A stretch of DNA of 64,000 nt from Methanobacterium sp. (GCF_038562635.1 NZ_JBCFBO010000002.1:1-64000), one strand, 5' to 3'. Counted from the first letter of the stretch, positions 1-10,382 are shown. The notes: generated by a model from the letters alone, not told the origin. Numbers and translations: made by a program.

Positions 1-2232
1 AATATAAAAATTGATTTAAATGACCCTAAATTTCTAAAACTAGGATCTGGTAAATATAAACTTATAATAAACCTTCAAATGCCAGGAATAAACAGGGACA
101 TAATTTTAGGAAGCCCAAATAAAAAACCAAAACTAAAACCTTACTTAACTCATTACAACAATATAATATTTGAATATAATGCTAAAGGGGATTTATGCCT
201 TTTTGTAACAGAACAACATTTGGGAATTAACAATTCTTATTTTAAGAATGATGATTTATATTTTGAGGGATGGGTCGATGATGAAAAATTAACCCATGAA
301 TTTAGGATCGATGCAATAGAAACTGAATCAATGACCAACAAAAATATAAAAATTCCAATTACCCTCAAAAACTGTGACATCAAATTAAATAGATTAATAC
401 TTGATAAATTTCCAAATGCAAAGTGTTTCACTTCTATTATTTCTGATGATCTAATAAATAATTTAAAAATAGGTGAATGGTCCTTAAATTATTATAGAAA
501 TAATCAAAAAGAGGAGTTAAATGGAAATATTTATCAAAAAAAGATTTTTGGCAATAATCTAATTGAATTAAATAATTCAACGTCAGAAGGAGTCATAATA
601 ACAAAATATCGTGCTGAAACCTATTTAAATTCATTAAATTGGGAAAATGATAATTTAAAACTCTCCATATATTTAAATAAAAATAGTTTAGGCGAAGATC
701 AAGAGATATTAAATTCTAAATTAAGGGGTGTTTCCAAAAAACAGGGTTTTATTATTTCTGTTAAAGAAGAAAACATTGAAGAAAATGAGAATATTTTAAA
801 GAACACATTTATCATTAAAACTAAAGATGAAATGAACAACAACTTATTCATTAGTGATACATGGGAATTTTATGTAGATTATACTGTTAAATCTGGCACT
901 ATATCTCATAAAATACAGATAATCTATGATAAAACTTTTGAAAATAAGCAGTTTAAAACTCATAAGTACAGAATTATCAATTCTAATGGTTATTTAAGTT
1001 TAAATGTGAGTTTAACTTGGTCAAGAAAAGAAAATACCACAAGAAAAAGAGAAGCCTTAGAAAGATATTTCTATCCATTAATGAGGCTTTTACCAATAAA
1101 TAAAAAAAGAATAATATTTGAGTCTTACTGGACTAACAAATACAGTTGTAACCCCCGCTATCTGTACGAATATATAGATAAAAATTATCCGGAATACGAC
1201 TGTATCTGGGTATTTTTCGATGAAAGTGTTAAAATTAATGGAAATGGAAAGAAAGTACGTTTTAGATCCTTAAAATACTTTTACTACATGGCCACTGCTA
1301 AATACTTTGTAAACAACGTTAATTTCCCAGACTTTTATAAAAAAAGGAGCGGTGTAGTTGAAATTCAAACCATGCATGGAACACCACTTAAAACACTGGG
1401 AATAGATGTGCCTGATGACTTTAAAACAAAAGAAAGTTTAAATAGATATATAAACCGGTGCAACAGATGGGACTATATTACTGTATCCAGTGATAAAGTA
1501 GCAGATATTGCCAAACGCTGTTTTATGTTTAAAAAAGAGTTTTTAAAGTCAGGTTATCCTCGTATAGATGAAATATTTGCATTGAATACTCCTAAATCCA
1601 TAAATAAAATTAAAAAAGAATTAAACATTCCTGAAGACATAAAAATTGTTTTATATGCTCCAACATGGCGTGTGAAAAACAAATTTGACTTAATGTTAAA
1701 CCTTAAAAAGATGAAAGAAAAATTAGGAGACGAATACGTCCTACTCTTAAGAGCACATCCACTATCAGCTAAAGGGTTAAAAAGGGAATTGTTGAATGAT
1801 TTTGCAGTAGATGTAACTGGATATAGCAGTATAGAAGAGTTGTATGTTATATCCGATGTCATGATAACTGATTATTCCTCTGCTATGTTCGATTATGGAG
1901 TTTTAGACAAGCCTATGATATTTTTTGCTTACGATTTGGAGTTATATAAAAACAATTTACGCGGATTTTATCTAGACTTTGAACAAGAAGTACCTGGACC
2001 AATAGTATCCACTTCAGATGAGGTTATTGAGGAATTACTAAAATTGGATTCCATCAAATCCAGGTACAAAGACAAAATAAATGCTTTCCATAAAAACTAC
2101 TGCCAGTACGAGAATGGTGATGCATGTAAGAGTATTTTTAACGATGTTTTTAACAAAAATAATCCACAATATAAAGAAGAAAATCCATTTAAAAATATTT
2201 TTAGCAGAATTTTTAAAAGACATGTTAATTAA
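1..2232 (+). CDS. CDP-glycerol glycerophosphotransferase family protein (TagF-like), 5' end outside window
   Basis: The reading frame is open from base 1 through the first ATG at 79, so the true start lies upstream and this is a 5'-truncated gene. The first ~340 visible residues are beta-rich with no clear motif. The C-terminal ~380 residues form a glycerophosphotransferase domain of the TagF family: HGTPLKTLG, LYAPTWR, LLRAHPL, ITDYSSAMFDYG and RGFYLDFEQEVPGP are all visible. The two histidines (HGT and RAH) that are catalytic in bacterial TagF are kept. Such enzymes transfer glycerol- or ribitol-phosphate from a CDP-polyol onto a lipid-linked acceptor at the cytoplasmic face of the membrane. 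Four relatives lie at 5.7-11.5 kb. Family assignment is firm; the polyol and acceptor are unknown. Confidence 0.9.
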   Translation, partial: NIKIDLNDPKFLKLGSGKYKLIINLQMPGINRDIILGSPNKKPKLKPYLTHYNNIIFEYNAKGDLCLFVTEQHLGINNSYFKNDDLYFEGWVDDEKLTHEFRIDAIETESMTNKNIKIPITLKNCDIKLNRLILDKFPNAKCFTSIISDDLINNLKIGEWSLNYYRNNQKEELNGNIYQKKIFGNNLIELNNSTSEGVIITKYRAETYLNSLNWENDNLKLSIYLNKNSLGEDQEILNSKLRGVSKKQGFIISVKEENIEENENILKNTFIIKTKDEMNNNLFISDTWEFYVDYTVKSGTISHKIQIIYDKTFENKQFKTHKYRIINSNGYLSLNVSLTWSRKENTTRKREALERYFYPLMRLLPINKKRIIFESYWTNKYSCNPRYLYEYIDKNYPEYDCIWVFFDESVKINGNGKKVRFRSLKYFYYMATAKYFVNNVNFPDFYKKRSGVVEIQTMHGTPLKTLGIDVPDDFKTKESLNRYINRCNRWDYITVSSDKVADIAKRCFMFKKEFLKSGYPRIDEIFALNTPKSINKIKKELNIPEDIKIVLYAPTWRVKNKFDLMLNLKKMKEKLGDEYVLLLRAHPLSAKGLKRELLNDFAVDVTGYSSIEELYVISDVMITDYSSAMFDYGVLDKPMIFFAYDLELYKNNLRGFYLDFEQEVPGPIVSTSDEVIEELLKLDSIKSRYKDKINAFHKNYCQYENGDACKSIFNDVFNKNNPQYKEENPFKNIFSRIFKRHVN

Positions 2233-2800
2233 AAATTAGATATGTTTGAATTAGAACCTGCAGATAATGAGAGAATATTTAACAAATTTACAGCAAAAAT
2301 ATTTACTATAAAAGAGGATATAGCTACTGGATTCACTATTTCACAAATATGTGAGGTAATTATCTTTTTGGAAAATTAGTTTTTATAATTTAGCCAGTTG
2401 CTGCCAAATAAGATTTTATTCTTAACGGCATAATATCCTATTTTTTGTTTTATTATGTGTTTTTATCACCCTATTGATCTTTACTGCATTTACACCATTT
2501 ATATCAACGAAATCCAATTTAAGCGTCAGTTCATAAATGCAATGTTTTATGGAATACTTTTAGCAAACTAATGGAACCAGTGTTTAAGTTTTATTACTGG
2601 ATTTAATGGTAATTATATTAAACAGTACATTTTCATCATAATATTTGAATTAAAGTAGATAAAATAAAAATACATTACTACTCTATTTTATATTCATTTA
2701 ATTTGCTTTAGTAATATTTTTTCATACTAATTAATTCATTAAGATTTAACTTTCAAAAATAAAAAATAGCAAATGATATATAAAATAAAACAGTATCCAT
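2233..2800. other. AT-rich gap with a doubtful 45-codon ORF and decayed coding traces
   Basis: No convincing gene is present. A 45-codon ORF runs from 2242 to 2379 with no ribosome-binding site and no recognisable motif. A short hydrophobic open stretch around 2426-2530 reads like a piece of a membrane protein but has no start and ends in a stop. Both may be relics. The last ~150 bases before the adhesin are very AT-rich and probably hold its promoter. Confidence 0.4.
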
Positions 2801-2806
2801 ATGTGT

Positions 2807-5104
2807 ATGAAAAAGATAATCCTCGTTTTTTTATTTTGTAGCATAGCTTTTGCAGCGTTATCAATGACTAACACAGTTTCTGCTTCTTCTACAATTATTT
2901 ATGTAAATAGTTCGCATGGAAGTGATTCATGGGACGGTCTTTCCTGGAGAACAGCAAAATTCAGTATTAAAAATGCAACAGGGACGGTATCAAACGGTGG
3001 AGCAATTAAAATTGCAAATGGGGTTTACACAGGGACAAAAAATACGGGCATCATTATTAACAAGGATATAACCTTCACTGGTCAAAGCAAAACGAGTACT
3101 ATAATAAACGGAACCAATAGAGCTGAAATATTCCAGATTATAGCAGGTAAAACTGTAACATTTCATAATTTAACATTTGCAAATGGAAATACAACGTATG
3201 GCGGTGCTATTGCAAATAGCGGTAATTTAATTCTTGATAATTGTAATTTTAAAAATAACTATGCAACTAGTGGCGGAGCTATTTATACTGTAGGTAACTT
3301 GACTGTTAGCAGCAGTACATTTACAAGTAACCATGCATCTTATGGCGGCGCTGTCTACGGTAAGTACGGATCTTTGACTTTTATTAAAAGTATTTTTACA
3401 AGTAACAGTGCAACTTGCGGGGGTTCAATTTATAATATGGGTAGTTTGGGTGTTAGCGGCAGTACCTTTACAAGCAACTATGCAACTTATGGAGGTAATG
3501 TCTACAGTACAAGCAGTTCAACCTTTAATAGCAGTAATTTCAAGGGTAACCATGCAACTAGTGGTGGTATGATCTTTAGTACGGGTAGTTTGGGTGTTAG
3601 CGGCAGTACCTTTACAAGCAACTATGCAACTTATGGAGGTAATGTCTACAGTACAAGCAGTTCAACCTTTAATAGCAGTAATTTCAAGGGTAACCATGCA
3701 ACTAGTGGTGGTATGATCTTTAGTACGGGTAGTTTGGGTGTTAGCGGCAGTACCTTTACAAGCAACTATGCAACTTATGGAGGTGCTGTCTATATTAACA
3801 ATAGTTTGAGTATTAATGATAGTATTTTTACAAGTAATCATGCATCTTATGCAGGAGCTATTCTTAATTATGGCAGATCTTTGACATCTATTAAAACTAC
3901 CTTTACAAATAACAGTGCTTCTAATGCAGGAACTATTCTTAGTTACGGCGGATCCTTAACTTTTATTAAAACAGCTTTTACAAATAACAGAGCAACTGTT
4001 GATGATGGCGGCGCCATATTTAATAAAATAGGCGGACGTCTAACTATAACTGACAGTACATTCACGAATAATACTGCTGGTGATGGAGGCGGTGCGATCC
4101 ACAATTATGGTACTTTAAAGGTAACAAACAGTACTTTCACAAAAAATAAAGCAGATCACGGCGGCAGTATTGACGATGTTACTGAAGGTACTGAAGTCTA
4201 CACTTCGACTTTTATCAGTAGCAAGTTCTATAATAACTCTGCAACCGGTGTGGGTGGTGTTATACTTTCTTACGTTACTTTGATCATTAGTGGCAGTATT
4301 TTTACAGGTAACCATGCAAATTATGGGGGTAACATTTACGAAAACGGTAAATTGACTGTCAGTAACAGTACTTTTACAAGTAACAGGGCAGATAAAAGTG
4401 GAAGTGTTATCTTCAATAATGGTAAATCATTGACTATTAGTAACAGTACTTTTACAAGTAACCATGCGGCTTATGGAGGTACTATTTACAGTACAGGTAG
4501 TTTAAGTATTAATAACAGTATTTTCATGGGTAACAGTGCAAATTATGGTGGAGCTATTTTCAATAAAGTAACCTTAACTGTAATTGGCAGCACATTTACT
4601 GGTAATTCTGCATCGTATGGTGGTGCTATCTGCAATAGCAACGGTACTTTAACTGCTCACTTTAATAGGTTTGTTAGAAACACTGCGACAAGTAAAGGTA
4701 AAGATATCCTCAGTTCAAGCGGCACAGTTAATGCCAATTACAACTGGTGGGGCTTAAATAGTGGCCCTGCTACAGGAAGTATAATCGGTTGCACTCCTAC
4801 AACATGGTTAGTACTCCGCGTTGCGTCTTCTCCAAGCTCAATTAATAATCTCACAACATCTACAATAACTATAAATTTAATGCATGATAACAAAGGTGTT
4901 TACCATAATCCTTCTTCAGGGCATGTTCCAAATGGCATTCCTGTGAGTTTTACTACCAGTTTAGGAAGTATAAAAAGTCAATTATCTACAATTAATGGAA
5001 CTGCCACGAATAATTTAAGTAGTGGAACTGTTAACGGAACTGCACGTGTTACCGTAACGGTGGACAGTCAAAAAGTACAGACTTCAGTCACTGTTAATAA
5101 ATAA
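2807..5104 (+). CDS. Secreted parallel beta-helix adhesin-like protein with a C-terminal Ig-like domain
   Basis: The protein starts with a clear signal peptide (MKKIILVFLFCSIAFAALS, cleavage probably after a VSA or SAS stretch). ATG 2807 is preferred over ATG 2801 because it puts the lysines at the start of the signal; neither has a good ribosome-binding site. Residues ~35-650 are repeats of the kind STFTSNxAxYGGAIY, the polymorphic-membrane-protein/right-handed beta-helix type common in methanobacterial adhesin-like proteins. The helix ends in NYNWWGLNSGPATGS, a usual capping motif of this group. The last ~100 residues resemble a bacterial Ig-like (invasin type) domain. No C-terminal membrane anchor is visible, so the protein is secreted or held non-covalently. 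The ligand is unknown. An exact internal duplication is listed separately. Confidence 0.85.
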   Translation: MKKIILVFLFCSIAFAALSMTNTVSASSTIIYVNSSHGSDSWDGLSWRTAKFSIKNATGTVSNGGAIKIANGVYTGTKNTGIIINKDITFTGQSKTSTIINGTNRAEIFQIIAGKTVTFHNLTFANGNTTYGGAIANSGNLILDNCNFKNNYATSGGAIYTVGNLTVSSSTFTSNHASYGGAVYGKYGSLTFIKSIFTSNSATCGGSIYNMGSLGVSGSTFTSNYATYGGNVYSTSSSTFNSSNFKGNHATSGGMIFSTGSLGVSGSTFTSNYATYGGNVYSTSSSTFNSSNFKGNHATSGGMIFSTGSLGVSGSTFTSNYATYGGAVYINNSLSINDSIFTSNHASYAGAILNYGRSLTSIKTTFTNNSASNAGTILSYGGSLTFIKTAFTNNRATVDDGGAIFNKIGGRLTITDSTFTNNTAGDGGGAIHNYGTLKVTNSTFTKNKADHGGSIDDVTEGTEVYTSTFISSKFYNNSATGVGGVILSYVTLIISGSIFTGNHANYGGNIYENGKLTVSNSTFTSNRADKSGSVIFNNGKSLTISNSTFTSNHAAYGGTIYSTGSLSINNSIFMGNSANYGGAIFNKVTLTVIGSTFTGNSASYGGAICNSNGTLTAHFNRFVRNTATSKGKDILSSSGTVNANYNWWGLNSGPATGSIIGCTPTTWLVLRVASSPSSINNLTTSTITINLMHDNKGVYHNPSSGHVPNGIPVSFTTSLGSIKSQLSTINGTATNNLSSGTVNGTARVTVTVDSQKVQTSVTVNK
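3439..3784 (+). repeat. 144-bp in-frame direct repeats within the adhesin gene
   Basis: Units start at 3439, 3583 and 3727, each beginning GGGTAGTTTGGGTGTTAGCG. The first two are 144 bp long (48 codons) and nearly identical along their whole length, including third codon positions. The third matches for ~58 bases and then diverges. Because 144 is a multiple of three, gain or loss of a unit keeps the frame and changes only the length of the beta-helix. Confidence 0.9.
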
Positions 5105-5698
5105 GTAGTATTTTTCTTTATTTTTTTGTTGTAAACAACTATCAAAGGTTAAATATCGTTCCAAACGGTTCTTTAGTTTTGAAAGTTGAGTCAATGTTTG
5201 AAAAATTAAAATATGACATTTACACAAATAATGAATTCTAAAAAAGTTTTTAAAGATAATTATACGACTTTTAATAAAAATGAATTGTTTAAAATTAAGA
5301 TTAAACTTTGAATTTTGGTTATAAATTCATAAAATATTATAAATCATTTTCAATTAGTTTTATGAAGTAAATATTAATTTTTAATAAACAGCACTGTTTA
5401 TTCAATTAGCATTTAAATTTATTTAACTAATGATCATCTAAAAAGAATCTAAATGTCATGAATCCATTATAAAAATACAATACTAAAATGCATGAAGTAT
5501 CTACTAAATAGTTTAATATTAAGTAATGAAATATATCGCCCAAATAATTATATAATGATAACTTAAGGATAAAATAAATAAGAGGAATAGTTGAATATCA
5601 TCATATTCAATCAGAGTTTTTAAGTACGTTAAAAAACATTATCCGATATTTATTAGAAAATTAAAATGTATAACACTTTTAATAACTATGGTGATTTT
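5105..5698. other. AT-rich intergenic region upstream of the TagF-like operon
   Basis: No gene is recognisable. A T-rich stretch just after the adhesin stop (about 5108-5130) may be an archaeal oligo-T terminator. The rest is AT-rich and presumably contains the promoter of the four-gene transferase run that follows. Confidence 0.5.
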
Positions 5699-7870
5699 AT
5701 GGTCTTTACAAGTATAATTATACCATTTAACAAAGGTAAAAAATATCTTAAAGAATGCCTTGAAAGTTTGTGTAATCAAAAAATAGAAAATTATGAAGTT
5801 ATTTTAATTTTTAACGGTGCGGATGAAAATGTAGAAGATATTATCACCACTTATCAGACAAAATTGCCTTTAAAAATAAAACGCTTTGAAGAAGAAATTG
5901 GAGTTAGTAAAGCTCGTAATGAAGGAATAAGGACATCTAACGGAGAATATGTGTATTTTTTAGATAGTGATGATTATTTATTTCCCCTTTCTCTTGATAA
6001 ATTAGTTGCTGTAGCAAAAAATAGTAATGCAGATGTTATAAGCGGGAGAAAAATTGATACTTTTTATAATCTTGAAAGATTTTATGATAGTTATTCCCAA
6101 GATGATTTTGATAATGAATGTAAAATTTCTGCCAGGGATTGTTCAATTAACAGCATGATTCCTCCCAGTGGCGATATTTCAAATATATCAGCTTTACATG
6201 TTTTAATAAAAAAAACAGTGCTAAAAAATGATATATTCTTTGATGAAAGTTTAAGATATTTCTCTGATGTTCCCTTTATTTTTCAAGTTATTGAAAATTC
6301 AAAAACTTTTAAACATGTTGAAAATGCAATTTACGCTAAAAGAGAAAGGGATGATCCAATTCAATTACCTTCCTTAGATCAAGAGGATCCTGAAAATAAT
6401 CCTTTGCATCATGCAGAAGTGTATACTAAATCTTTAAGTTTTATTGATTCTGAGGAAAAGTTAAAGATAAGACTTGATAGAAAAATGGTATATTATTATT
6501 TAGAAGATTTTTCACCAAAATTTCACAGGGACCCTGAAAATCAGTTAATTAGCGAACATTTTAAAAAATTAGCTGAAATTTCAACCAATTTCCATCCAAA
6601 ATCCATTAGATGGTATCAAAAACCTGAAATCAGATCATTACAAAAAGATGATCTTAAGGGCGCAAAAAAATATTTAAAGCTTAGATTAAGTTTTAGAAAG
6701 ATCAAATTACTTATTAAATCACCTTCCAAAGTAGATATAGCCATTTATATCAATATATTCAATAAGCTAAAAATAAAAGAGAATATGATCCTTTTTGAGA
6801 GTTTTAGAGGAGATTATTACAGTGATAGCCCTAAATATCTTTATGAATACCTGTATAACAACTATAAAGACAATTTTAGATTCATCTGGGTTATAAATGA
6901 TAAAAATAAAAAGATACCAGGTTCTCCCAAACTGGTTAAAAGACTTTCACTTTCCTATTATTATTATATAGCCCGCTCAAAATATTGGGTAATTAATCTC
7001 AGACAGCTGAGAAGGCTACGTAAAAGAAAAGGACAAGTAATATTATCTACATGGCATGGGACTCCCCTTAAAAAGTTAGGACTGGATATTGATGAAATCT
7101 ATTCCGCTACACCTCAAGTTAAGAAACATTATGTAAGTGATGCAAGTAAATGGGATTATTTAATATCTGCCAATGAATACTCCACCAAAATATTAAAGAG
7201 AGCTTTTAAGTATACTGGGGAAATTTTAGAGTACGGTTATCCCCGTAATGATATATTATACACTAAAAATAAAGAACATTCAATAAAAATTAAGAAAGAC
7301 CTAGGGATACCTTTAGATAAAAAAGTAATTCTCTATGCCCCTACATGGAGAGATGATGAATATTATGAGCAGGGACAGTACAAATTTAATCTAAAATTAG
7401 AATTAGACAAGATTCAAAAAGAATTGAGCGAAGAATACGTTATTCTAGTGAGAACCCATTATTTTATAGCAGATAATCTGGACCTATCAAGATTTAACAA
7501 ATTTGCTTACAATGTTTCTTATTACGATGACATTGCAGAACTTTATCTGATATCAGACATATTAATAACCGATTATTCATCAGTATTTTTTGATTTCGCT
7601 AATTTAAAAAGACCTATACTCTTTTATACATATGATCTTAAAAAATATTCATCTGTTTTAAGGGGATTTTATATAGATATAGAAAAAGAGGTTCCAGGAC
7701 CACTGTTATTTACAACCGAAGAAGTAATTGATAATATTAAAAATATTGATAGAATTTCTGAAGAGTATAAAGAAAAATATGATGCATTCTATAATAAATT
7801 TTGTTACCTGGACGATGGTTATTCAAGTAAGAGGATATGTGAAAAGGTATTTAAGGACCATCTTAACTAA
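5699..7870 (+). CDS. Bifunctional family-2 glycosyltransferase / TagF-like glycerophosphotransferase
   Basis: The start at 5699 is chosen because GGTGAT (5690-5695) sits three bases before it; an earlier in-frame ATG at 5666 has no such site. Residues ~1-230 are a GT-A family-2 glycosyltransferase: TSIIIPFNKGKKYLKECLES opens the fold and YVYFLDSDDYLFP carries the DxD metal-sugar site. Residues ~360-720 are a TagF-type domain with STWHGTPLKKLGLD, LYAPTWRDDE, VRTHYF and ITDYSSVFFDF. The fusion suggests a polymer made of both sugar and polyol phosphate, as in bacterial teichoic acids. The gene is first in a run of four same-strand relatives with gaps of 21-35 bases. The domain calls are firm, the substrates are not. 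Confidence 0.88.
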   Translation: MVFTSIIIPFNKGKKYLKECLESLCNQKIENYEVILIFNGADENVEDIITTYQTKLPLKIKRFEEEIGVSKARNEGIRTSNGEYVYFLDSDDYLFPLSLDKLVAVAKNSNADVISGRKIDTFYNLERFYDSYSQDDFDNECKISARDCSINSMIPPSGDISNISALHVLIKKTVLKNDIFFDESLRYFSDVPFIFQVIENSKTFKHVENAIYAKRERDDPIQLPSLDQEDPENNPLHHAEVYTKSLSFIDSEEKLKIRLDRKMVYYYLEDFSPKFHRDPENQLISEHFKKLAEISTNFHPKSIRWYQKPEIRSLQKDDLKGAKKYLKLRLSFRKIKLLIKSPSKVDIAIYINIFNKLKIKENMILFESFRGDYYSDSPKYLYEYLYNNYKDNFRFIWVINDKNKKIPGSPKLVKRLSLSYYYYIARSKYWVINLRQLRRLRKRKGQVILSTWHGTPLKKLGLDIDEIYSATPQVKKHYVSDASKWDYLISANEYSTKILKRAFKYTGEILEYGYPRNDILYTKNKEHSIKIKKDLGIPLDKKVILYAPTWRDDEYYEQGQYKFNLKLELDKIQKELSEEYVILVRTHYFIADNLDLSRFNKFAYNVSYYDDIAELYLISDILITDYSSVFFDFANLKRPILFYTYDLKKYSSVLRGFYIDIEKEVPGPLLFTTEEVIDNIKNIDRISEEYKEKYDAFYNKFCYLDDGYSSKRICEKVFKDHLN

Positions 7871-7899
7871 GATGATAATTATTTTAACAAGGGACAACC

Positions 7900-9135
7900 A
7901 TGATCAAAAATTTCATTAAAAAATATTTAATTTTACCAGGATATGCTTTTTTCAGAAAATTACCTGCAAATAACGATTTAATCATCTTTGAGAGCAATAT
8001 GGGGCGCAATTACAGTGGAAATCCTAGACACATTTATGAAGAAATGGTTAAACAGGGATTAGACAAAAAATTGAAATGTGTATGGATACTGGAAGATGTA
8101 AATACTGAAATCCCAGGAAATACCTTAAAAATAAAGAGATCAAGAATAAAATATTACTATTACATGGCAAGGGCTAAAATATGGGTGTTTGATACACGAG
8201 ATCCTCCCCATATCCAAAAAAGGGAACAATGTTATTATATACAAACCTGGCACGGCACTCCCCTTAAAAAACTGGGGTTAGATATGGATGATGTTTTTAT
8301 GGCAGGTAGAGAAGATATAGAAACTTATAAACGTAATATTTATCAGGATTCCAGGAAATGGGATTTTCTTCTCTCCCAAAATGAATTCTCAACAGAGATA
8401 TTTAAAAGTGCATTTGCATTTTCTAAAAAATTTTCCCCTTGCAAAGAGATATGGACTTACGGCTATCCTAGAAACGACATTTTAGTTAACAGTAACAATA
8501 AAAAGTATATAAATAAACTAAAAGACGATTTAGGTATTCCTAAAAACAAAAAAGTACTTTTATATGCCCCTACATGGAGGGATAATGAATTTCACAGAAG
8601 AAGCATATATAAATTCGCCACAGCTATGGATTTTGATCTTCTGAAAGAAAAATTATCCAAGGATTATATTATAATAGTTAAATATCATTATCTTGTTATG
8701 GAAAATATCGATTGGTCAGATTATAAAGATTTTGTCTACATATTTGGAGCAGGCCAGGATATAGCAGATCTATATCTGGTTTCAGACATGTTAATTACAG
8801 ATTATTCCTCAGTGATGTTTGATTACAGTATATTAAACAGGCCAATGTTCTTTTTTATGTATGATTTAGAATCATACCGTGATAAACTCAGGGGATTCTA
8901 TTCCAATGTAGTTGAAGAGATCCCTGGGCCCATTTCAAAAACTACTGAAGAACTAATCAATGATATAAAACAATACGATCCCAGTTTGTATAAAGATAAA
9001 TATAATGCATTCCAAGATAAATATAACAAAAAAGACGATGGTAAATCATCCGAAAGAATAATCCGTCGCATTTTAGAACTCAGAAATACTGATAAAGTAG
9101 CCGCTCAAAAACAGCTGGAAAAAGAATACAATTAA
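7900..9135 (+). CDS. TagF-like CDP-polyol phosphotransferase, single domain
   Basis: This 411-residue protein consists essentially of one glycerophosphotransferase domain. Visible motifs are QTWHGTPLKKLGLDMDD, YGYPRNDILV, LYAPTWRDNEFH, IVKYHYL, ITDYSSVMFDYS and RGFYSNVVEEIPGP. Both catalytic-type histidines are kept, the second in a KYH rather than RAH context. The short hydrophobic N-terminus (YLILPGYAFFRKLP) may be a membrane-associating helix, as in the peripheral membrane TagF enzymes. It starts 29 bases after the fusion gene and 35 bases before its closest relative, so the four genes are probably co-transcribed. The C-terminal ~20 residues are a charged tail. It may be a primase or polymerase; which cannot be told from sequence alone. 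Confidence 0.87.
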   Translation: MIKNFIKKYLILPGYAFFRKLPANNDLIIFESNMGRNYSGNPRHIYEEMVKQGLDKKLKCVWILEDVNTEIPGNTLKIKRSRIKYYYYMARAKIWVFDTRDPPHIQKREQCYYIQTWHGTPLKKLGLDMDDVFMAGREDIETYKRNIYQDSRKWDFLLSQNEFSTEIFKSAFAFSKKFSPCKEIWTYGYPRNDILVNSNNKKYINKLKDDLGIPKNKKVLLYAPTWRDNEFHRRSIYKFATAMDFDLLKEKLSKDYIIIVKYHYLVMENIDWSDYKDFVYIFGAGQDIADLYLVSDMLITDYSSVMFDYSILNRPMFFFMYDLESYRDKLRGFYSNVVEEIPGPISKTTEELINDIKQYDPSLYKDKYNAFQDKYNKKDDGKSSERIIRRILELRNTDKVAAQKQLEKEYN

Positions 9136-9170
9136 AATTACCATTATAAAAACTAATATCAGAGGCTAAC

Positions 9171-10361
9171 ATGAACATTAGACAGATAATTAAAAAATTA
9201 GTGATATTAATGTATCACATTTTTCTAAAGCTTTTACCTGTAAATAACAGTGTAATATTCTTTGAAAGCAGCGTTGGCCGAAATTATTCCAGCAATCCAA
9301 AATATGTCTATGAAGAAATGGTAAAGCAGGGATTAGATAAAAAATTTAAGTGTATATGGTCTTTAGAAAATACTGATTTAGAAATTCCAGGAAATGCTAA
9401 AAAGATTAAAAGAGCAGGATTATTTTACCTATATTATTTAGCAGTAGCTAAAATATGGGCATGTGACACAAGACTACCTGCATTTTTAGTTAAAAGGCCA
9501 GAAACCACATACATCCAGCTGTGGCATGGGACTCCATTAAAGAAATTAGCTATGGACATGGATATTTTGAGTATGAGTGAGAAAATGGAGCTGTCAGAAT
9601 ATAAAAAGTTGTTTAAGGAAAATACTGAAACCTGGGATTATTTAATCTCTCAAAGTGATTATACAACGCAGCGATTCAAGTCATGTTTTGATTTTAAAAA
9701 GGAAATATTATCCACTGGTTTTCCTAGAAATGATATACTCTTTAAAAAAAATGATACAAAATCAATAGAATCTATTAAAAAGAAGTACAATATACCTCTA
9801 AACAAAAAGGTCATTTTATATGCACCTACATGGCGAGATGATGAGTTCCATAAAAATGGGATATATAAGTTTTCCACACAGATAAATTTTGACTTATTAA
9901 AAAAAGAATTGGGCGATACCCATATAATACTGGTTAAGTTACATTATTTAGTGAAGGACCCAGTAGATTGGAGTAACTATGAAGGATTTGTCTATAAATG
10001 TGATCATCTCCAGGATATACAGGAGCTGTACTTGATTTCTGATATTTTAGTAACAGACTACTCCTCAGTAATTTTTGATTATGCACTACTTAAAAGGCCC
10101 ATGATCATTTACGCCTATGACTACCAAAAATATAAAAATGATTTAAGGGGATTTTACTTCAACATATTTGAAGAATTCCCTGGCCCAGTTGTAAAAAATA
10201 ACATTGATTTAGTTGATTCAATTAAAAACTATGACTGTAATTGCTACAGCGGAAAATATAGAGAATTTCTGAATAAATTCACGAGTTTTGATAAGGGAAA
10301 TGCTTCTTCAAAAATTGTTGATCTGATCCTGGAAAAAACGCATTGTTCAAATAACAGCTGA
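9171..10361 (+). CDS. TagF-like CDP-polyol phosphotransferase, single domain
   Basis: The protein has 396 residues and closely resembles the gene just upstream, from the EEMVKQGLDKKFKCIWSLE region onwards; the two look like tandem duplicates. Motifs are QLWHGTPLKKLAMDMD, GFPRNDILF, LYAPTWRDDEFH, LVKLHYLV, VTDYSSVIFDYA and RGFYFNIFEEFPGP. A purine-rich site (CAGAGG) lies just before the ATG. The N-terminus carries a short hydrophobic helix. Like its neighbour it has KLH in place of RAH at the second histidine. It probably acts at the inner membrane face on a lipid-linked acceptor; its donor is unknown. Confidence 0.87.
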   Translation: MNIRQIIKKLVILMYHIFLKLLPVNNSVIFFESSVGRNYSSNPKYVYEEMVKQGLDKKFKCIWSLENTDLEIPGNAKKIKRAGLFYLYYLAVAKIWACDTRLPAFLVKRPETTYIQLWHGTPLKKLAMDMDILSMSEKMELSEYKKLFKENTETWDYLISQSDYTTQRFKSCFDFKKEILSTGFPRNDILFKKNDTKSIESIKKKYNIPLNKKVILYAPTWRDDEFHKNGIYKFSTQINFDLLKKELGDTHIILVKLHYLVKDPVDWSNYEGFVYKCDHLQDIQELYLISDILVTDYSSVIFDYALLKRPMIIYAYDYQKYKNDLRGFYFNIFEEFPGPVVKNNIDLVDSIKNYDCNCYSGKYREFLNKFTSFDKGNASSKIVDLILEKTHCSNNS

Positions 10362-10382
10362 AATTAGATAAGAGGAATAACA

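Noticed and set aside
7728..7919. Separate 63-codon ORF between two transferase genes
   Set aside because: It overlaps the end of the fusion gene in another frame, has no ribosome-binding site and no recognisable product.
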